Assembly: GCA_002405525.1 (NCBI GenBank)
Contig: DHLY01000147.1
Location: 1,072-11,905, forward strand
Reading direction: 5' to 3'
Origin: Proteobacteria bacterium UBA4656
GTDB taxonomy: Bacteria > Pseudomonadota > Gammaproteobacteria > Xanthomonadales > Ahniellaceae
DNA: 10,834 bases
The notes below the pieces were generated by a model. It was not told the DNA's origin. It ran no database searches and saw only the letters and a program-made list of their open reading frames with translations. Shown here piece after piece: positions 1 to 8,792 of the stretch. A program made the position numbers and the translations under genes. The first letter of the stretch is position 1, and each line of letters starts with the position of its first letter.

Positions 1-31
1 CGCCGGGCACGTCATCAACACCGGAAGGCTT

Positions 32-72
32 GCCGCGCCGGGCTGCACCTGTTTTCAAACCTGCGGCGCGGC
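32..72. other. inverted repeat upstream of first receptor
   Basis: A perfect 9-bp inverted repeat (32-40 pairs with 64-72) encloses a 23-nt loop holding a short T run. It could be the terminator of an upstream gene or a leader hairpin. No T tract follows the right arm. I see no convincing promoter or end of an upstream gene in positions 1-112, so the role is unassigned. Confidence 0.25.
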
Positions 73-112
73 TGAAGCCCGCCGCATCAACCCAAGCTGA
101 CGGAGATACGAC

Positions 113-2683
113 ATGCGCATGGGGGATCTAGTCTCCTTTCTCACTGGCCCCGCCGCCCGCCTGATGAACCGCCTCGCCATGCCAGGGAAGTTCTTGGTCA
201 TGGGGGCGGCCTTCCTGACCGGCATCGGCCTTCTGCTGTTTCTACTCGTGCCGCGCATCAACGCCGATCTCTCCTTTGTTCGGGACGAGATCAGGGGGGC
301 GTATCTGATCGAACCGTACGGTAAGGCGGCTTCGGCGCTTGCGCGGCTCGGTGTCGCGCGTTACTCGGCCGCGAGCGGCTCTGCGCAAGCAGCCGAAAAC
401 GTCGCGAGCCTGCAGGCCGAGTTCGAGCAGCATCTCGGCGGTGTGCGCGAATGGATGGGCCTGCACGCCGGCGAATGGCAGGTGCAGGACGAGTGGGAAG
501 CGATCAATGCAGCCTGGACATCCCTGCGGGCAAGCACGGCACGCGATGCCGAAACCATCTTCGCCGAACAGGCCGCCGCCCTCGCCAAGCTCGACGCGCT
601 GATGGCGAGGGTCACCATCGACTCCAGCCTCGCTCTGGACCCCGCGCTGGACACCTATGGCCTGATGGATGCAAGCACGACGCGTCTGCCCATGATGACG
701 ACGGCAATCGCCGGTGCGCATGGCAACGTCTGGCATGCGATCGGCCGCCGCGAGGTCAGCACCCAGGACCTGGTCGATGTCACGGGGGAGCTGAAAGTGG
801 TTCAGGTTGGATTGGCACAGGCGGAGGGCATCCTGCTCGCAGCATACGAGGCGGACCCCTCGCTGCAGGCCAAGCTGGAGACGCAGATCGCCACGTCGCG
901 GGATGCAAGCGATTCTTTCACCAACCAGCTCCGGGCGGGGGTTTCCGTTGGTGTTGCGCCGGCCCTCGATCGGGCCGCGCTCGACGCGACGGCTGCCGAC
1001 GTCCTTTCGAAGGTGCAGGCCCTGCAGGCCGACAGCGGAAAGCTGCTGATCGACGCGCTGTTGATTCGCGAGGCGGGGCTCGTGCGGGCGCGGGCGCTGT
1101 CGCTTGGCGTGGTCGCTACCGTGCTGCTCGTCGCGCTGTATCTGTTCCTCGGCTTCAATCGCTCGCTGCGCAACAGCCTGCAGGGCCTTGCCAGTGCCGG
1201 CACGCGGCTTTCGGCCGGCGACTTCCCGGAGCGCATCGACCTGGGATCGCGTGACGAATTCCAGGGCATTGCGAACGAGTTGTCGAAAATCGGCGCCAGC
1301 CTGCGCCGTTTCGAAGCGGCCCAGCGGTCGATGAGCCATGCGCACGAGGCTGGCGATACCGACGCGCGGATGGATGCGCAGGCGCTTCCAGGGGCCTTCG
1401 GCGACCTTGCGCGCGCGGTGAATTCCTTGGCAGAGGGGCACATCCAGGTGCAGGAACGCATGGCGGCAGTTGCGACCGCGTACTCGCAGGGTGACCTGTC
1501 GGCGGTCATGGACCGTCTCCCCGGCAAGCGTGCCGCGATGACCGAGGCCATGGACTGCATTCGCACCAACCTCGGGGCGATCAACGAAGCCATTCTCGAC
1601 CTCGCGAACGCGGCGGCCGACGGTGATTTTTCCCGGCGTGGCGACGTGACCCGCTTCCAGTTCTCGTTCGGCCAGATGGTCGACTCGCTCAATACGCTGA
1701 TGTCGCGAGCCGAATCCGGCCTCACCGACGTCGGCGGCATGCTGGGGGCCCTGGCGGCCGGCGATCTGACCGCGAGGATGCCGGGCGAATACCGTGGCTT
1801 GTTCGGGCGGATGCGCGATGACGCGCATGCGACAGCCGAGCGTCTTGCTTCGATCGTAAGTGGAATCAAGGCGGCCGCCGAGTCGATCGACCTTGCGGCC
1901 AAGGAGATCGCGGCGGGCAACCAGGATCTGTCGCAGCGCACCGAAGAGCAGGCGGCCAGCCTCGAGGAGACGGCGGCGTCGATGGAGGAACTGACCGCGA
2001 CGGTCAAGACCAACGCCGAGAATGCCGGTCAAGCCAACCAGCTCGCCTCCGGCGCCCGCGACGTAGCGGTCAGCGGTGGCTCGATCGTGCGAGAGGTGGT
2101 GTCGACGATGGGCGCGATCGCGGATTCTTCGCGGCGCATGGACGAGATCATCGGTGTCATCGACGGCATCGCGTTCCAGACCAATATCCTCGCCTTGAAT
2201 GCGGCAGTCGAGGCCGCCCGAGCCGGTGAGCAGGGACGTGGTTTCGCGGTGGTCGCTTCGGAGGTGCGTGCGCTTGCGCAGCGATCGGCTGCTGCGGCGA
2301 AGGAGATCAAAGGCCTTATCCGCGACAGCGGGGACCGCGTCTCGAGCGGCAACGCGCTGGCGGCCAAGGCGGGGGCGTCCATGGATGAAATCGTTTCGGC
2401 CGTTCGGCGCGTCAGTGACATCATCGGCGAGATCACGGCGGCATCGCGCGAGCAGTCTGCCGGGATCGAGCAGGTCAACGAGACGGTCGCTCAGATGGAC
2501 CAGACGACGCAGCAGAATGCAGCTCTGGTCGAGGAAGCGTCGGCTGCGGCGCGGTCGCTGGACGAGCAGGCAGGCGCGCTGGTGCGTGCGGTGTCGGTGT
2601 TTCGTACGAACGCCACCGCTACGGACGCCGGCGCGGCTTCGCGTGCGGCGTCGTCGCGGACCCGCCTTGCGGCGGTCAGCTGA
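113..2683 (+). CDS. methyl-accepting chemotaxis protein with poly-HAMP array
   Basis: Transmembrane chemoreceptor of 856 aa that would sense a periplasmic signal and control CheA through CheW. Seen in the sequence: a first membrane segment at about 27-46; a mostly helical periplasmic region at about 48-328 with the motif [12 protein letters not shown] at 175-186, which I recall from other helical-bundle sensors; a second membrane segment at about 329-348; then five HAMP-like modules whose GD motifs fall at residues 369, 414, 460, 504 and 550. The first methylation helix has E611/E612, E618/E619 and E625/E626. The hairpin tip (about 676-710, [20 protein letters not shown]) is canonical, and the second methylation helix carries E807/E808. 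Spacing resembles the 36-heptad (Tsr-like) class. There is no C-terminal docking pentapeptide. The ATG at 113 has a GGAG 7 nt upstream; an in-frame ATG at 119 is the alternative. At 856 aa it is longer than Tsr (about 550 aa), mainly because of the HAMP array and the large sensor region. The ligand is unknown. Confidence 0.93.
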   Translation: MRMGDLVSFLTGPAARLMNRLAMPGKFLVMGAAFLTGIGLLLFLLVPRINADLSFVRDEIRGAYLIEPYGKAASALARLGVARYSAASGSAQAAENVASLQAEFEQHLGGVREWMGLHAGEWQVQDEWEAINAAWTSLRASTARDAETIFAEQAAALAKLDALMARVTIDSSLALDPALDTYGLMDASTTRLPMMTTAIAGAHGNVWHAIGRREVSTQDLVDVTGELKVVQVGLAQAEGILLAAYEADPSLQAKLETQIATSRDASDSFTNQLRAGVSVGVAPALDRAALDATAADVLSKVQALQADSGKLLIDALLIREAGLVRARALSLGVVATVLLVALYLFLGFNRSLRNSLQGLASAGTRLSAGDFPERIDLGSRDEFQGIANELSKIGASLRRFEAAQRSMSHAHEAGDTDARMDAQALPGAFGDLARAVNSLAEGHIQVQERMAAVATAYSQGDLSAVMDRLPGKRAAMTEAMDCIRTNLGAINEAILDLANAAADGDFSRRGDVTRFQFSFGQMVDSLNTLMSRAESGLTDVGGMLGALAAGDLTARMPGEYRGLFGRMRDDAHATAERLASIVSGIKAAAESIDLAAKEIAAGNQDLSQRTEEQAASLEETAASMEELTATVKTNAENAGQANQLASGARDVAVSGGSIVREVVSTMGAIADSSRRMDEIIGVIDGIAFQTNILALNAAVEAARAGEQGRGFAVVASEVRALAQRSAAAAKEIKGLIRDSGDRVSSGNALAAKAGASMDEIVSAVRRVSDIIGEITAASREQSAGIEQVNETVAQMDQTTQQNAALVEEASAAARSLDEQAGALVRAVSVFRTNATATDAGAASRAASSRTRLAAVS

Positions 2684-2719
2684 TCGGACCGCTCCCGCGC
2701 CTGCGATTCGCTTGGCGTG

Positions 2720-2764
2720 GTGGCCCGGGCGGCACGGCCGTCCGGGCCACGTCGGGTCCCGACG
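2720..2764 (+). terminator. tandem GC-rich hairpins between the two receptors
   Basis: A 14-bp stem with one G-T wobble and a 3-nt loop spans 2720-2750. It is followed immediately by a second palindrome, cgtcggg-t-cccgacg, at 2750-2764. They begin 36 nt after the stop of the first receptor gene. There is no U tract, so this is not a classical intrinsic terminator. It may be a partial terminator, an mRNA-stabilising structure or a REP-like element. Its position also makes translation from the GTG at 2717 unlikely. Confidence 0.4.
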
Positions 2765-2824
2765 GTTGCCTGCGGGCACCGTCCGGCCGACAAGCCTCGC
2801 GCAGGTTGTGGCTCAACAAGATCG

Positions 2825-5800
2825 ATGGACCCGGACGCCATGACAAGCCGTGATTCGACTTCGATTCCGCCGTCGATGATGGCGAAGGCGGTCGTCGACA
2901 GGACCGCGTGGGCGGTCGCAGTTCTCGTGCTTTTCGCGGTGGTGGTCGCGGCGCCCTGGCTCTATCGACTGGGCGTGCAGGCGCTCGTCGACCGGCAATC
3001 CGACGTGCTTGGGGACCGCGCACGGGACGTCGCACTCAGCATCAGCGCGTTCGCGAGCAGTGAGTCCCGGCGTCTCGAGGCGATCCATGCCCGCTTGGCG
3101 TCACTCACCGGCGCCGAAGATGGCCCGAACGCCGTTCGTGGCGGGCCAGGCGGAAGCTCACAGGAACCGGTCTTGGTGATTGGCGGAAGGGCGATCGGTC
3201 GACGCAACGAGGTCATCGATCGCTTCAGCCTTGCGACCGCGTCCAGTGTGGCGATCTATGTTCGGGTTGGCGAGGTTTTCCGCGCAGTCTCGACGTCGCG
3301 CGGCTCCGAGGATGGGCCGCTTGCGGGCGATTTGGCGATCGACGTCGATCATCCCGCGTGGCAGGCGCTGGTCGGCGGGGGAAGCTACATCGGGCGTAAT
3401 GTGCAATCCGGCAGCGCGTCGATCCTGCACTATGTCGCGGTGCGAGACGCGGGTGGGCGGGCCATCGGCGCCACCGCCGTCGGCGTCAACGTTGAATTCC
3501 TTTTGCCGACGCGGAGAGAAGCCAGTAGCGACACCGCGTCCGACGAGTTGACAGAGTTCGTTTTGGTCGACCGCGGCACGAGCGCTGCGCCGGCGCCGCT
3601 CGGTTCACGGGATGAAGTCCGTGGGGGGCTCGCGCAGCTGCTGCGCGGCGGTGGCCCGGCGATCCTGAGGTCGATCCTCGAGTCGGGCGAAGGTCAGCCG
3701 CACGTGATTCCGGACGGCAGCGGGCGATCCGTGCAGTGGCTCCTTGCCGGGGCTCCGGTCGATGGATGGCCGATGATGGCCATTGCGGCGCAGCCCGTCA
3801 GCGTTGTACGGGCGGCGGTGGCGCCGATGGTCGATCGGATGGTCTATGCAGCCGGCGGCATGGCCGGTCTGATCTGCCTGCTGTTCGGGCTGCTGGTGCG
3901 AACCACCGGACCGAAGGAGCGGAACCTTCTGCGCAGTTGGATCTCCGTCCGCGGGCCGGGGCAGGTCTTGCCGGCTGCAAACCCCGGCTCGCCTGATCCG
4001 ACGGTCAAGAATGAGGACCATTTGAGCGAACGTGCCACAAGCACGGCGCAGTCCTCGGCGGAGACGGCCGCCGAGTATGCCGGGTCGGCCTTGATGCTGC
4101 TCGATGATCGGCTGCACGTGCTGTTTGCGAATGGCGCCATGCGCCGCCTGTGTGGCGTGGCCGAGCGCGTTGCGTCACGCTCGGGGGTGCTGAACGGGGA
4201 TTGGTTCGTCGCGGGGCAGCCCATCGAAGCCTTGTTGCCGAAGGCGGTTGCCCATGCGGTGAGATCCGGCAGTGGTGGTGGCCCGGCAGGATTCGAGTTC
4301 GAGCACGCCGGACGCAGGTGGAGTCAGACCCTGAACCGGGTCGAACTGCCCGATGGACGCCCTGCACAGGTGTTGGTCGAATGGCGGGAGCAGGGGACGG
4401 CGGGCGACATGGAAACGCGCATTTTGGCGCCGCTGCAGGCGGCGGCGGCGGGTGATCTTTCTGCTCGCGTGGAGGTGAGCGGCCTTCCGGAGCAACAGCG
4501 CGTCCTTGCAGGACTCGTCAACGAGTCTCTTGACGCCATCGAATGTGCACTCCGTGAACACGCGCGCGTTCTCGCCGCGGTGGCCGCGGGCGATCTCTCG
4601 CACCGAGTCGATGGCGTGCATGGCGGGCTGCTGGGCTGCATGCGCGAGGACATCAATCGTGCGTTGGACGGATTGGTGGAAATGCTGCGTGGAGTCGGAT
4701 CAGTCGCGTCCGCGCTGGGAACGGCCGTGGTTCCGCGCGGCGCAGCAGGCGACAGGAGCAGGACCGGCCGCCCCGTGGGCGGCGAATCCCCCGCCGTTTC
4801 GTTGCAGCGACTGACGGCGACCGTACGCCGGACAGCGGGGAATGCGTCACAAGCGAGCGATCTGGCCGGGTCCGCCGGCGAACATGCCGGTCGCGGCAGT
4901 GCGGCAGTAGGCGAAGTGGTCACGGCGATGGCGGGCATCGAGCGCGCGGCGCGCAAGATGGCCGAGATCCTTGGCGTGATCGATGGCATATCGTTCCAGA
5001 CCAATATCCTTGCACTGAATGCGGCGGTCGAGGCCGCACGGGCGGGGGAGCAGGGCAGGGGCTTCGCCGTGGTGGCGTCCGAAGTCCGCGCGCTCGCCCA
5101 GCGTTCTGCGGCAGCCGCGAGGGAGATCAAGGTCCTGATCGGCGATGCGATTGGGCAGGTCGACCAGGGAAGCTCGCACGTCGACCGTGCAGGGCGCACG
5201 ATGGTCGACGTGGTGGTGTCGGTTCGCAAGGTCACCGACACCATCGCGGAGATCAGCGCCGCAACCACCGAGCAGGCGGCGATGATCGAGAAGATCGGGC
5301 AGGCAGTCGAGCAGATCGAGCAGACGTCTCACGATGATGCGGCGCATGCCCGCGATGGCGATTCTTCGGCGGCAAGCCTCGTCGATCTCGCCGACGCGCT
5401 GAGGACTGCGATTGCGCCGTTCGCGACTGGCGCGACCACAACCGAGGCGACCGCGGCGGAAGCGGTGGCAGCAGTGCCCGGCGCGCGCACGCGCGAACCC
5501 GCGATTGAATCCGGCAAGCCCGCTGCACCGGTCGCCCCAAGGCTTGCCGCTGCGAGCCGCAGCGCACCGCCTGCGCCTTTGGCCCCGCCGGTCGCGGCAG
5601 CCGTCGGTTCGCCGCCCAAGACGCCGTGGCGTCCGGCTGGACGGTCCAGTCGGCAGGGAATCGCCGCCCCCGCGAGGCCGGCGGCGGCGCGGGCAGCTTT
5701 GCCGAAGGTGAAGCAGGGGGCTCCGGCGTTGCGGGCCGCAGCGACACCTGCGCCGAAACCGGTACTGCACGAGCCATCACGTCCCTTGCGGCCAAAGCCA

Positions 5801-6061
5801 CCGAGCGTTCCGGCTGTCGCGTCCCCGCCAGCCGGGAGAACGCGAACGGCCAAGGCGCCGGTGCCCGCGCCGGCCCGGTCTGACAAACGCCCCGCGCAAA
5901 GCCCCGCGCCCGCGACGATGATCGAAGGTCGCCACGTCGCCGCGCAAGCGGCGCAGGAGTCGCCCAGGTCGGAGGTGGCGCGCGCCTCGGGGCGCGCCAA
6001 ACCCGCGCCCCGAATTCCGTCGGTCGCACCCGGCGACGATTCTTTCTGGCAGGAGTTCTGA
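2825..6061 (+). CDS. Cache-PAS chemoreceptor with docking tail and eroded methylation sites
   Basis: Very large chemoreceptor, about 1078 aa. Seen in order: membrane segment at about 28-47; Cache-like periplasmic domain, clearest at 135-225; second membrane segment at 339-358; PAS-like domain at about 415-523; two HAMP-like modules with GDLS at 543 and 589; a canonical signalling tip around 719-745 ([20 protein letters not shown]); a tail of about 210 residues rich in Pro, Ala, Arg and Lys; and the extreme C-terminus FWQEF (1074-1078), matching the aromatic-xx-aromatic docking pentapeptide for CheR and CheB. Aligned on the tip with the first receptor, the methylation pairs have become T647/G648, E654/S655, Q661/R662 and R843/D844. 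The start is uncertain: ATG 2825 is preferred, ATG 2840 is possible, and neither has a strong ribosome binding site. An upstream GTG (2717) lies beside the hairpins and would add residues that resemble no domain. The PAS domain may bind a cofactor or ligand; none can be named. Confidence 0.9.
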   Translation: MDPDAMTSRDSTSIPPSMMAKAVVDRTAWAVAVLVLFAVVVAAPWLYRLGVQALVDRQSDVLGDRARDVALSISAFASSESRRLEAIHARLASLTGAEDGPNAVRGGPGGSSQEPVLVIGGRAIGRRNEVIDRFSLATASSVAIYVRVGEVFRAVSTSRGSEDGPLAGDLAIDVDHPAWQALVGGGSYIGRNVQSGSASILHYVAVRDAGGRAIGATAVGVNVEFLLPTRREASSDTASDELTEFVLVDRGTSAAPAPLGSRDEVRGGLAQLLRGGGPAILRSILESGEGQPHVIPDGSGRSVQWLLAGAPVDGWPMMAIAAQPVSVVRAAVAPMVDRMVYAAGGMAGLICLLFGLLVRTTGPKERNLLRSWISVRGPGQVLPAANPGSPDPTVKNEDHLSERATSTAQSSAETAAEYAGSALMLLDDRLHVLFANGAMRRLCGVAERVASRSGVLNGDWFVAGQPIEALLPKAVAHAVRSGSGGGPAGFEFEHAGRRWSQTLNRVELPDGRPAQVLVEWREQGTAGDMETRILAPLQAAAAGDLSARVEVSGLPEQQRVLAGLVNESLDAIECALREHARVLAAVAAGDLSHRVDGVHGGLLGCMREDINRALDGLVEMLRGVGSVASALGTAVVPRGAAGDRSRTGRPVGGESPAVSLQRLTATVRRTAGNASQASDLAGSAGEHAGRGSAAVGEVVTAMAGIERAARKMAEILGVIDGISFQTNILALNAAVEAARAGEQGRGFAVVASEVRALAQRSAAAAREIKVLIGDAIGQVDQGSSHVDRAGRTMVDVVVSVRKVTDTIAEISAATTEQAAMIEKIGQAVEQIEQTSHDDAAHARDGDSSAASLVDLADALRTAIAPFATGATTTEATAAEAVAAVPGARTREPAIESGKPAAPVAPRLAAASRSAPPAPLAPPVAAAVGSPPKTPWRPAGRSSRQGIAAPARPAAARAALPKVKQGAPALRAAATPAPKPVLHEPSRPLRPKPPSVPAVASPPAGRTRTAKAPVPAPARSDKRPAQSPAPATMIEGRHVAAQAAQESPRSEVARASGRAKPAPRIPSVAPGDDSFWQEF

Positions 6062-6175
6062 GCCTGCCTTCTTCCCGAGGCCTGGCCGGCGGCTGCTCCG
6101 GCACGGCTCTTGCTGCCTGAATCCACCGCCGTGCGGCGACGGCGGGCGGTATCTGCAAGGTTCCAGGGGGGCGCA

Positions 6176-7033
6176 ATGGTTCATGAGGATGTCATCGACG
6201 GCGACTTTGCATTCTCGGGCGCCGACTTCGCACGGGTGCGCGAACTCATCCATACCCGCGCGGGAATCGCGCTCGCCGAGAGCAAGCGCCAGATGGTGTA
6301 CGGGCGTCTCGGACGCCGGTTGCGCGCGCTCGGCATCAGGTCTTTTCGGGACTACCTGGACCGGCTCGAATCGGGCGGGTACGACAACGACGAGTGGCAG
6401 GCATTCACCAATGCCCTGACCACCAATCTGACGGCATTCTTCCGCGAGGCGCACCATTTCGAGATCCTCACACGCTTCCTGGCGAGCCGCAGCGGAAAGG
6501 GCGTGCAGCGCATCTGGTGCGCGGCTGCATCGACCGGTGAAGAGCCCTACTCGATCGCCGTTGCTGCGTGCGAGGCGCTCGGAAGCGATACGCCGGCGGT
6601 CGAAATCGTGGCCAGTGATGTCGATACACAGGTGTTGGAAACGGCGTCGCGGGGGGTGTATCCGCTGGAGCGCATACAGGGCATCGAGGCCTCTCGGCTG
6701 CGGCGATTCTTCCAGCGCGGAAGCGGCCCGAACGAAGGGCGAGTGCGCGTCAAGCCGTCACTGCACGCGATGATCACATTCCGGTCCATCAACCTGCTTG
6801 ATCAGGACTATGGATTCCGAGGCGCGTTCGACGTCATCTTCTGCCGAAATGTGATGATCTACTTCGACAAGCCGACGCAACGCGCGATTCTTCAGCGCTT
6901 TCGTCCGCTGCTGGTGCCGGACGGCTTGATGTTCGCCGGACATTCCGAGAGTTTCTTCCACTGCGCCGACCTTTTCGCGCCCTGTGGGCGGACGGTATAC
7001 CGGCGCAGCGAAGGGCAGGATGCGGCGCCGTGA
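6176..7033 (+). CDS. cheR: CheR chemoreceptor glutamate methyltransferase
   Basis: Transfers methyl groups from S-adenosylmethionine to receptor glutamates, driving adaptation in the cytoplasm. The product is 285 aa; E. coli CheR is 286. An N-terminal helical CheR_N domain precedes NLTAFFRE (84-91), the SAM-binding motif [12 protein letters not shown] (115-126), ASDVD further on, FCRNVMIYF (from 222) and FAGHSES near the end. The beta-subdomain segment RGSGPNEG (181-188) closely resembles the part of enterobacterial CheR that binds the receptor pentapeptide, which fits the FWQEF tail of the preceding gene. The start at ATG 6176 follows a purine-rich AGGGGG and gives the family length; an ATG at 6110 would add 22 Arg-rich residues and is unlikely. 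The gap from the preceding gene is 114 nt, containing a small inverted repeat (6125-6130 with 6145-6150). The last codons overlap cheD, so the two are probably translationally coupled. Confidence 0.97.
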   Translation: MVHEDVIDGDFAFSGADFARVRELIHTRAGIALAESKRQMVYGRLGRRLRALGIRSFRDYLDRLESGGYDNDEWQAFTNALTTNLTAFFREAHHFEILTRFLASRSGKGVQRIWCAAASTGEEPYSIAVAACEALGSDTPAVEIVASDVDTQVLETASRGVYPLERIQGIEASRLRRFFQRGSGPNEGRVRVKPSLHAMITFRSINLLDQDYGFRGAFDVIFCRNVMIYFDKPTQRAILQRFRPLLVPDGLMFAGHSESFFHCADLFAPCGRTVYRRSEGQDAAP

Positions 7034-7644
7034 ATGCGCCGATTCGCCGATGGATCTCCGGCGAGGGCCAGGCCATGGCCCACTACATCGACCCGCAACT
7101 GCAGCGGCGAGCGGTGAAGCTTCTTCCGGCGGATTACTTCATCGGCGATGACGAAGTCGCCATCGTCACGGTGCTCGGGTCCTGTGTGGCGGCCTGCATG
7201 CGCGACCCGGTTCTGCGGATCGGCGGCATGAACCACTTCATGCTCCCGTCCGGGAACGCGGATGGGGGTAGTGGGGCGCGCTACGGCTCCTACGCGATGG
7301 AACTGCTGATCAATGGCCTGCTCAAGCGCGGCGCACGGCGCGAACGGCTGGAAGCCAAGGTGTTCGGCGGCGGGAACGTCCTGCAGGGGTTCACCAGCAA
7401 CCCGGTAGGAACGCGCAATGCGGAATTCGTGTTGTCCTATCTCGCTGCCGAACGAATCCCGATCCTGGCGCGGGACTTGCTGGGCATCCATCCGCGGAAG
7501 GTTTGCTACTTCCCGGCCTCCGGCAGTGCGCTGGTGAAGCGTCTTCCCCATGCGCACGACGATACGGTCGTCACGCAGGAATCGCAGTACAAGCGTTCGC
7601 TGGCGGCCTCCAAGTCGGCGGGTGATGTCGAGTTGTTTGACTAA
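7030..7644 (+). CDS. cheD: CheD chemoreceptor glutamine deamidase
   Basis: Converts particular receptor glutamines to glutamates, making them available to CheR; in some bacteria it also binds a CheC-type phosphatase. The product is 204 aa from the GTG at 7030. The family catalytic residues are visible: T47 and C52 in TVLGSC, and H69 in GGMNHFMLP. The conserved [10 protein letters not shown] and GTRNAEF segments follow. The GTG overlaps the cheR stop as GTGA. A second candidate, ATG 7075, has a GAGG-type ribosome binding site (7061-7067) and would give a 189-aa protein beginning MAHYIDPQ; I cannot decide between them. The C-terminus ends VELFD, close to the VELF end of the receptor-like gene at 8793. 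CheD lies between cheR and cheB with small gaps, as in many beta-proteobacterial clusters. Confidence 0.95.
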   Translation: MNAPIRRWISGEGQAMAHYIDPQLQRRAVKLLPADYFIGDDEVAIVTVLGSCVAACMRDPVLRIGGMNHFMLPSGNADGGSGARYGSYAMELLINGLLKRGARRERLEAKVFGGGNVLQGFTSNPVGTRNAEFVLSYLAAERIPILARDLLGIHPRKVCYFPASGSALVKRLPHAHDDTVVTQESQYKRSLAASKSAGDVELFD

Positions 7645-7660
7645 CGGGTGAGGGGTTGCC

Positions 7661-8746
7661 ATGCCGATCAAGGTGCTCATCGTCGACGACTCCGCGCTGG
7701 TGCGCCAGATCCTCGCCGAGTTGCTGGCGGCCGACCCCGCGCTGGAGGTGGTCGGCACCGCAGCGGACCCTTTCATCGCCCGCGAACGGATCAAGGCCCT
7801 GAAGCCCGACGTCATCACCCTGGACGTCGAGATGCCTCGCATGGATGGGCTGACGTTCATCGAGAACCTGATGCGCCTGCATCCGCTGCCGGTCGTGATG
7901 GTTTCGTCGCTTACCGAGGCCGGCGCCGACGTGACGCTGCAGGCGCTCGAACTCGGCGCGGTGGATTTCGTCACCAAGCCCAAGGTCGGCGTCGCCGAAG
8001 GGCTGCAGGCGTACGGAGAGGAGCTTCGCGCCAAGGTCCGTGCTGCGGCGCATGCACGCTTGCCAACACAGCGCCGCGACGCAGCGCCGGTCGAGATCGT
8101 GCGATCGGGGCCGCGCGCGATGGCGTACCGGACCACCGATCGCCTGCTCGCCATCGGCGCCAGCGCCGGAGGCACCGAGGCGATTCGGGTCGTGCTGCAG
8201 CAGATGCCTGCCGATGCGCCTTCGATCGTCATCACGCAGCACATTCCGGGCGAATTCTCGCGCGCCTTCGCGGAGCGCATGAATCGCCTGTGCGCGATGC
8301 GCGTCTGCGAGGCCGAGGACGGGCAGCAGATCGTCCGCGGTCACGCCTACATCGCCCCTGGCGGACGCCACTTCGAGGTGGAGCGCAGCGGTGCCCGCTG
8401 GGTCTGCCGGATCACGGATGGTCCCCCGGTCAGCCGACATCGGCCGAGCGTGGATGTGTTGTTCCGCTCGGTGCTCGGCAGCGCGGGCCGCAATGCGGTT
8501 GCCGCAATCCTCACCGGCATGGGCGACGACGGCGCGCGGGGTTTGCTCGAGCTGCATGACGCCGGTGTGCCAACGCTCGCCCAGGACCAGGCGACCAGTC
8601 TGGTGTGGGGCATGCCGGGCGCTGCAGTCAAGCTGGGAGCGGTGGATGAGGTGCTGCCGCTCGAACGCATCGCGCCGCGTCTGCTCGAGCTGGCTGGAAC
8701 TCAAGTCAGCGTTCGAACGGCCGATACCAGCATGGCGCCGATTTGA
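7661..8746 (+). CDS. cheB: CheB receptor methylesterase and glutamine deamidase
   Basis: Removes methyl groups from receptor glutamates and deamidates glutamines; activity rises when the N-terminal receiver is phosphorylated by CheA. The product is 361 aa. The receiver domain (about 1-120) has the acidic pair D9/D10, phospho-acceptor D55 in LDVEMP, S83 and K106. A variable linker runs to about 155. The esterase domain has the catalytic triad S168 (GASAGG), H194 (TQHIPGEFS) and D290 (TGMGDDG). The ATG at 7661 has a strong ribosome binding site, GGTGAGGGG (7647-7655), 16 nt after the cheD stop. It is most likely cotranscribed with cheR and cheD. The last 15 codons contain a sigma-28-like promoter for the next gene. 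Nothing suggests loss of function. Confidence 0.97.
   Translation: MPIKVLIVDDSALVRQILAELLAADPALEVVGTAADPFIARERIKALKPDVITLDVEMPRMDGLTFIENLMRLHPLPVVMVSSLTEAGADVTLQALELGAVDFVTKPKVGVAEGLQAYGEELRAKVRAAAHARLPTQRRDAAPVEIVRSGPRAMAYRTTDRLLAIGASAGGTEAIRVVLQQMPADAPSIVITQHIPGEFSRAFAERMNRLCAMRVCEAEDGQQIVRGHAYIAPGGRHFEVERSGARWVCRITDGPPVSRHRPSVDVLFRSVLGSAGRNAVAAILTGMGDDGARGLLELHDAGVPTLAQDQATSLVWGMPGAAVKLGAVDEVLPLERIAPRLLELAGTQVSVRTADTSMAPI
8701..8727 (+). promoter_or_regulatory. sigma-28 (FliA)-type flagellar promoter inside cheB
   Basis: TCAAG at 8701-8705, 14 nt, then GCCGATA at 8720-8726, followed by C. The E. coli FliA consensus TAAAGTTT-N11-GCCGATAA has the same 14-nt distance between its TAAAG and GCCGATAA, and the pseudomonad -35 form is TCAAG. 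The match is therefore 5 of 5 to that -35 and 7 of 8 to the -10. It sits in the poorly conserved last codons of cheB, with the next ATG at 8793, so transcription would begin roughly 55-60 nt upstream of that start. The spacer contains the 10-bp palindrome CGTTCGAACG (8710-8719). I found no comparable match upstream of the other genes. Confidence 0.6.
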
Positions 8747-8792
8747 GCCGGCATTCGCTGCCGCCTACCGAACCCATTCCCCTGGATCAACC

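Noticed and set aside
3..131. Pro/Ala-rich open frame at the left edge that might be the tail of an upstream receptor
   Set aside because: It would overlap the first receptor by 19 nt and does not end in a docking motif; too short to support.
242..2779. 845-aa open frame on the minus strand opposite the first receptor
   Set aside because: It is rich in Arg, His and Gly with no recognisable domain, and it lies wholly opposite an unmistakable chemoreceptor. Long antisense frames are expected at this GC content.
2786..2793. GCCGACAA resembling a sigma-28 -10 element before the second receptor
   Set aside because: The sequence 14 nt upstream (TGCCT) does not match a -35 element.
2717..2824. Upstream GTG start for the second receptor
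   Set aside because: The extra 36 residues are Arg/Pro-rich and unlike any domain, and the codons run through the hairpins.
4690..4812. Double frameshift in the second receptor, suggested by out-of-frame AGN (4714-4722) and AQQAT (4740-4754)
   Set aside because: These traces lie about 19-23 nt too far from the LTATV segment. The in-frame reading keeps the same residue spacing to the tip as the first receptor and normal third-position GC. A raw-read check would still be useful.
6110..6175. Upstream ATG start for cheR
   Set aside because: It adds 22 Arg-rich residues, while ATG 6176 has a purine-rich site and gives the family length of 285 aa.
7648..8559. 303-aa plus-strand frame overlapping cheB
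   Set aside because: Arg/Gly/Ala-rich shadow; the cheB frame has all catalytic residues and a strong ribosome binding site.
8391..8792. N-terminal extension of the sensor-less receptor into cheB
   Set aside because: The extension is an out-of-frame reading of cheB coding sequence, and the membrane segments begin just after ATG 8793.
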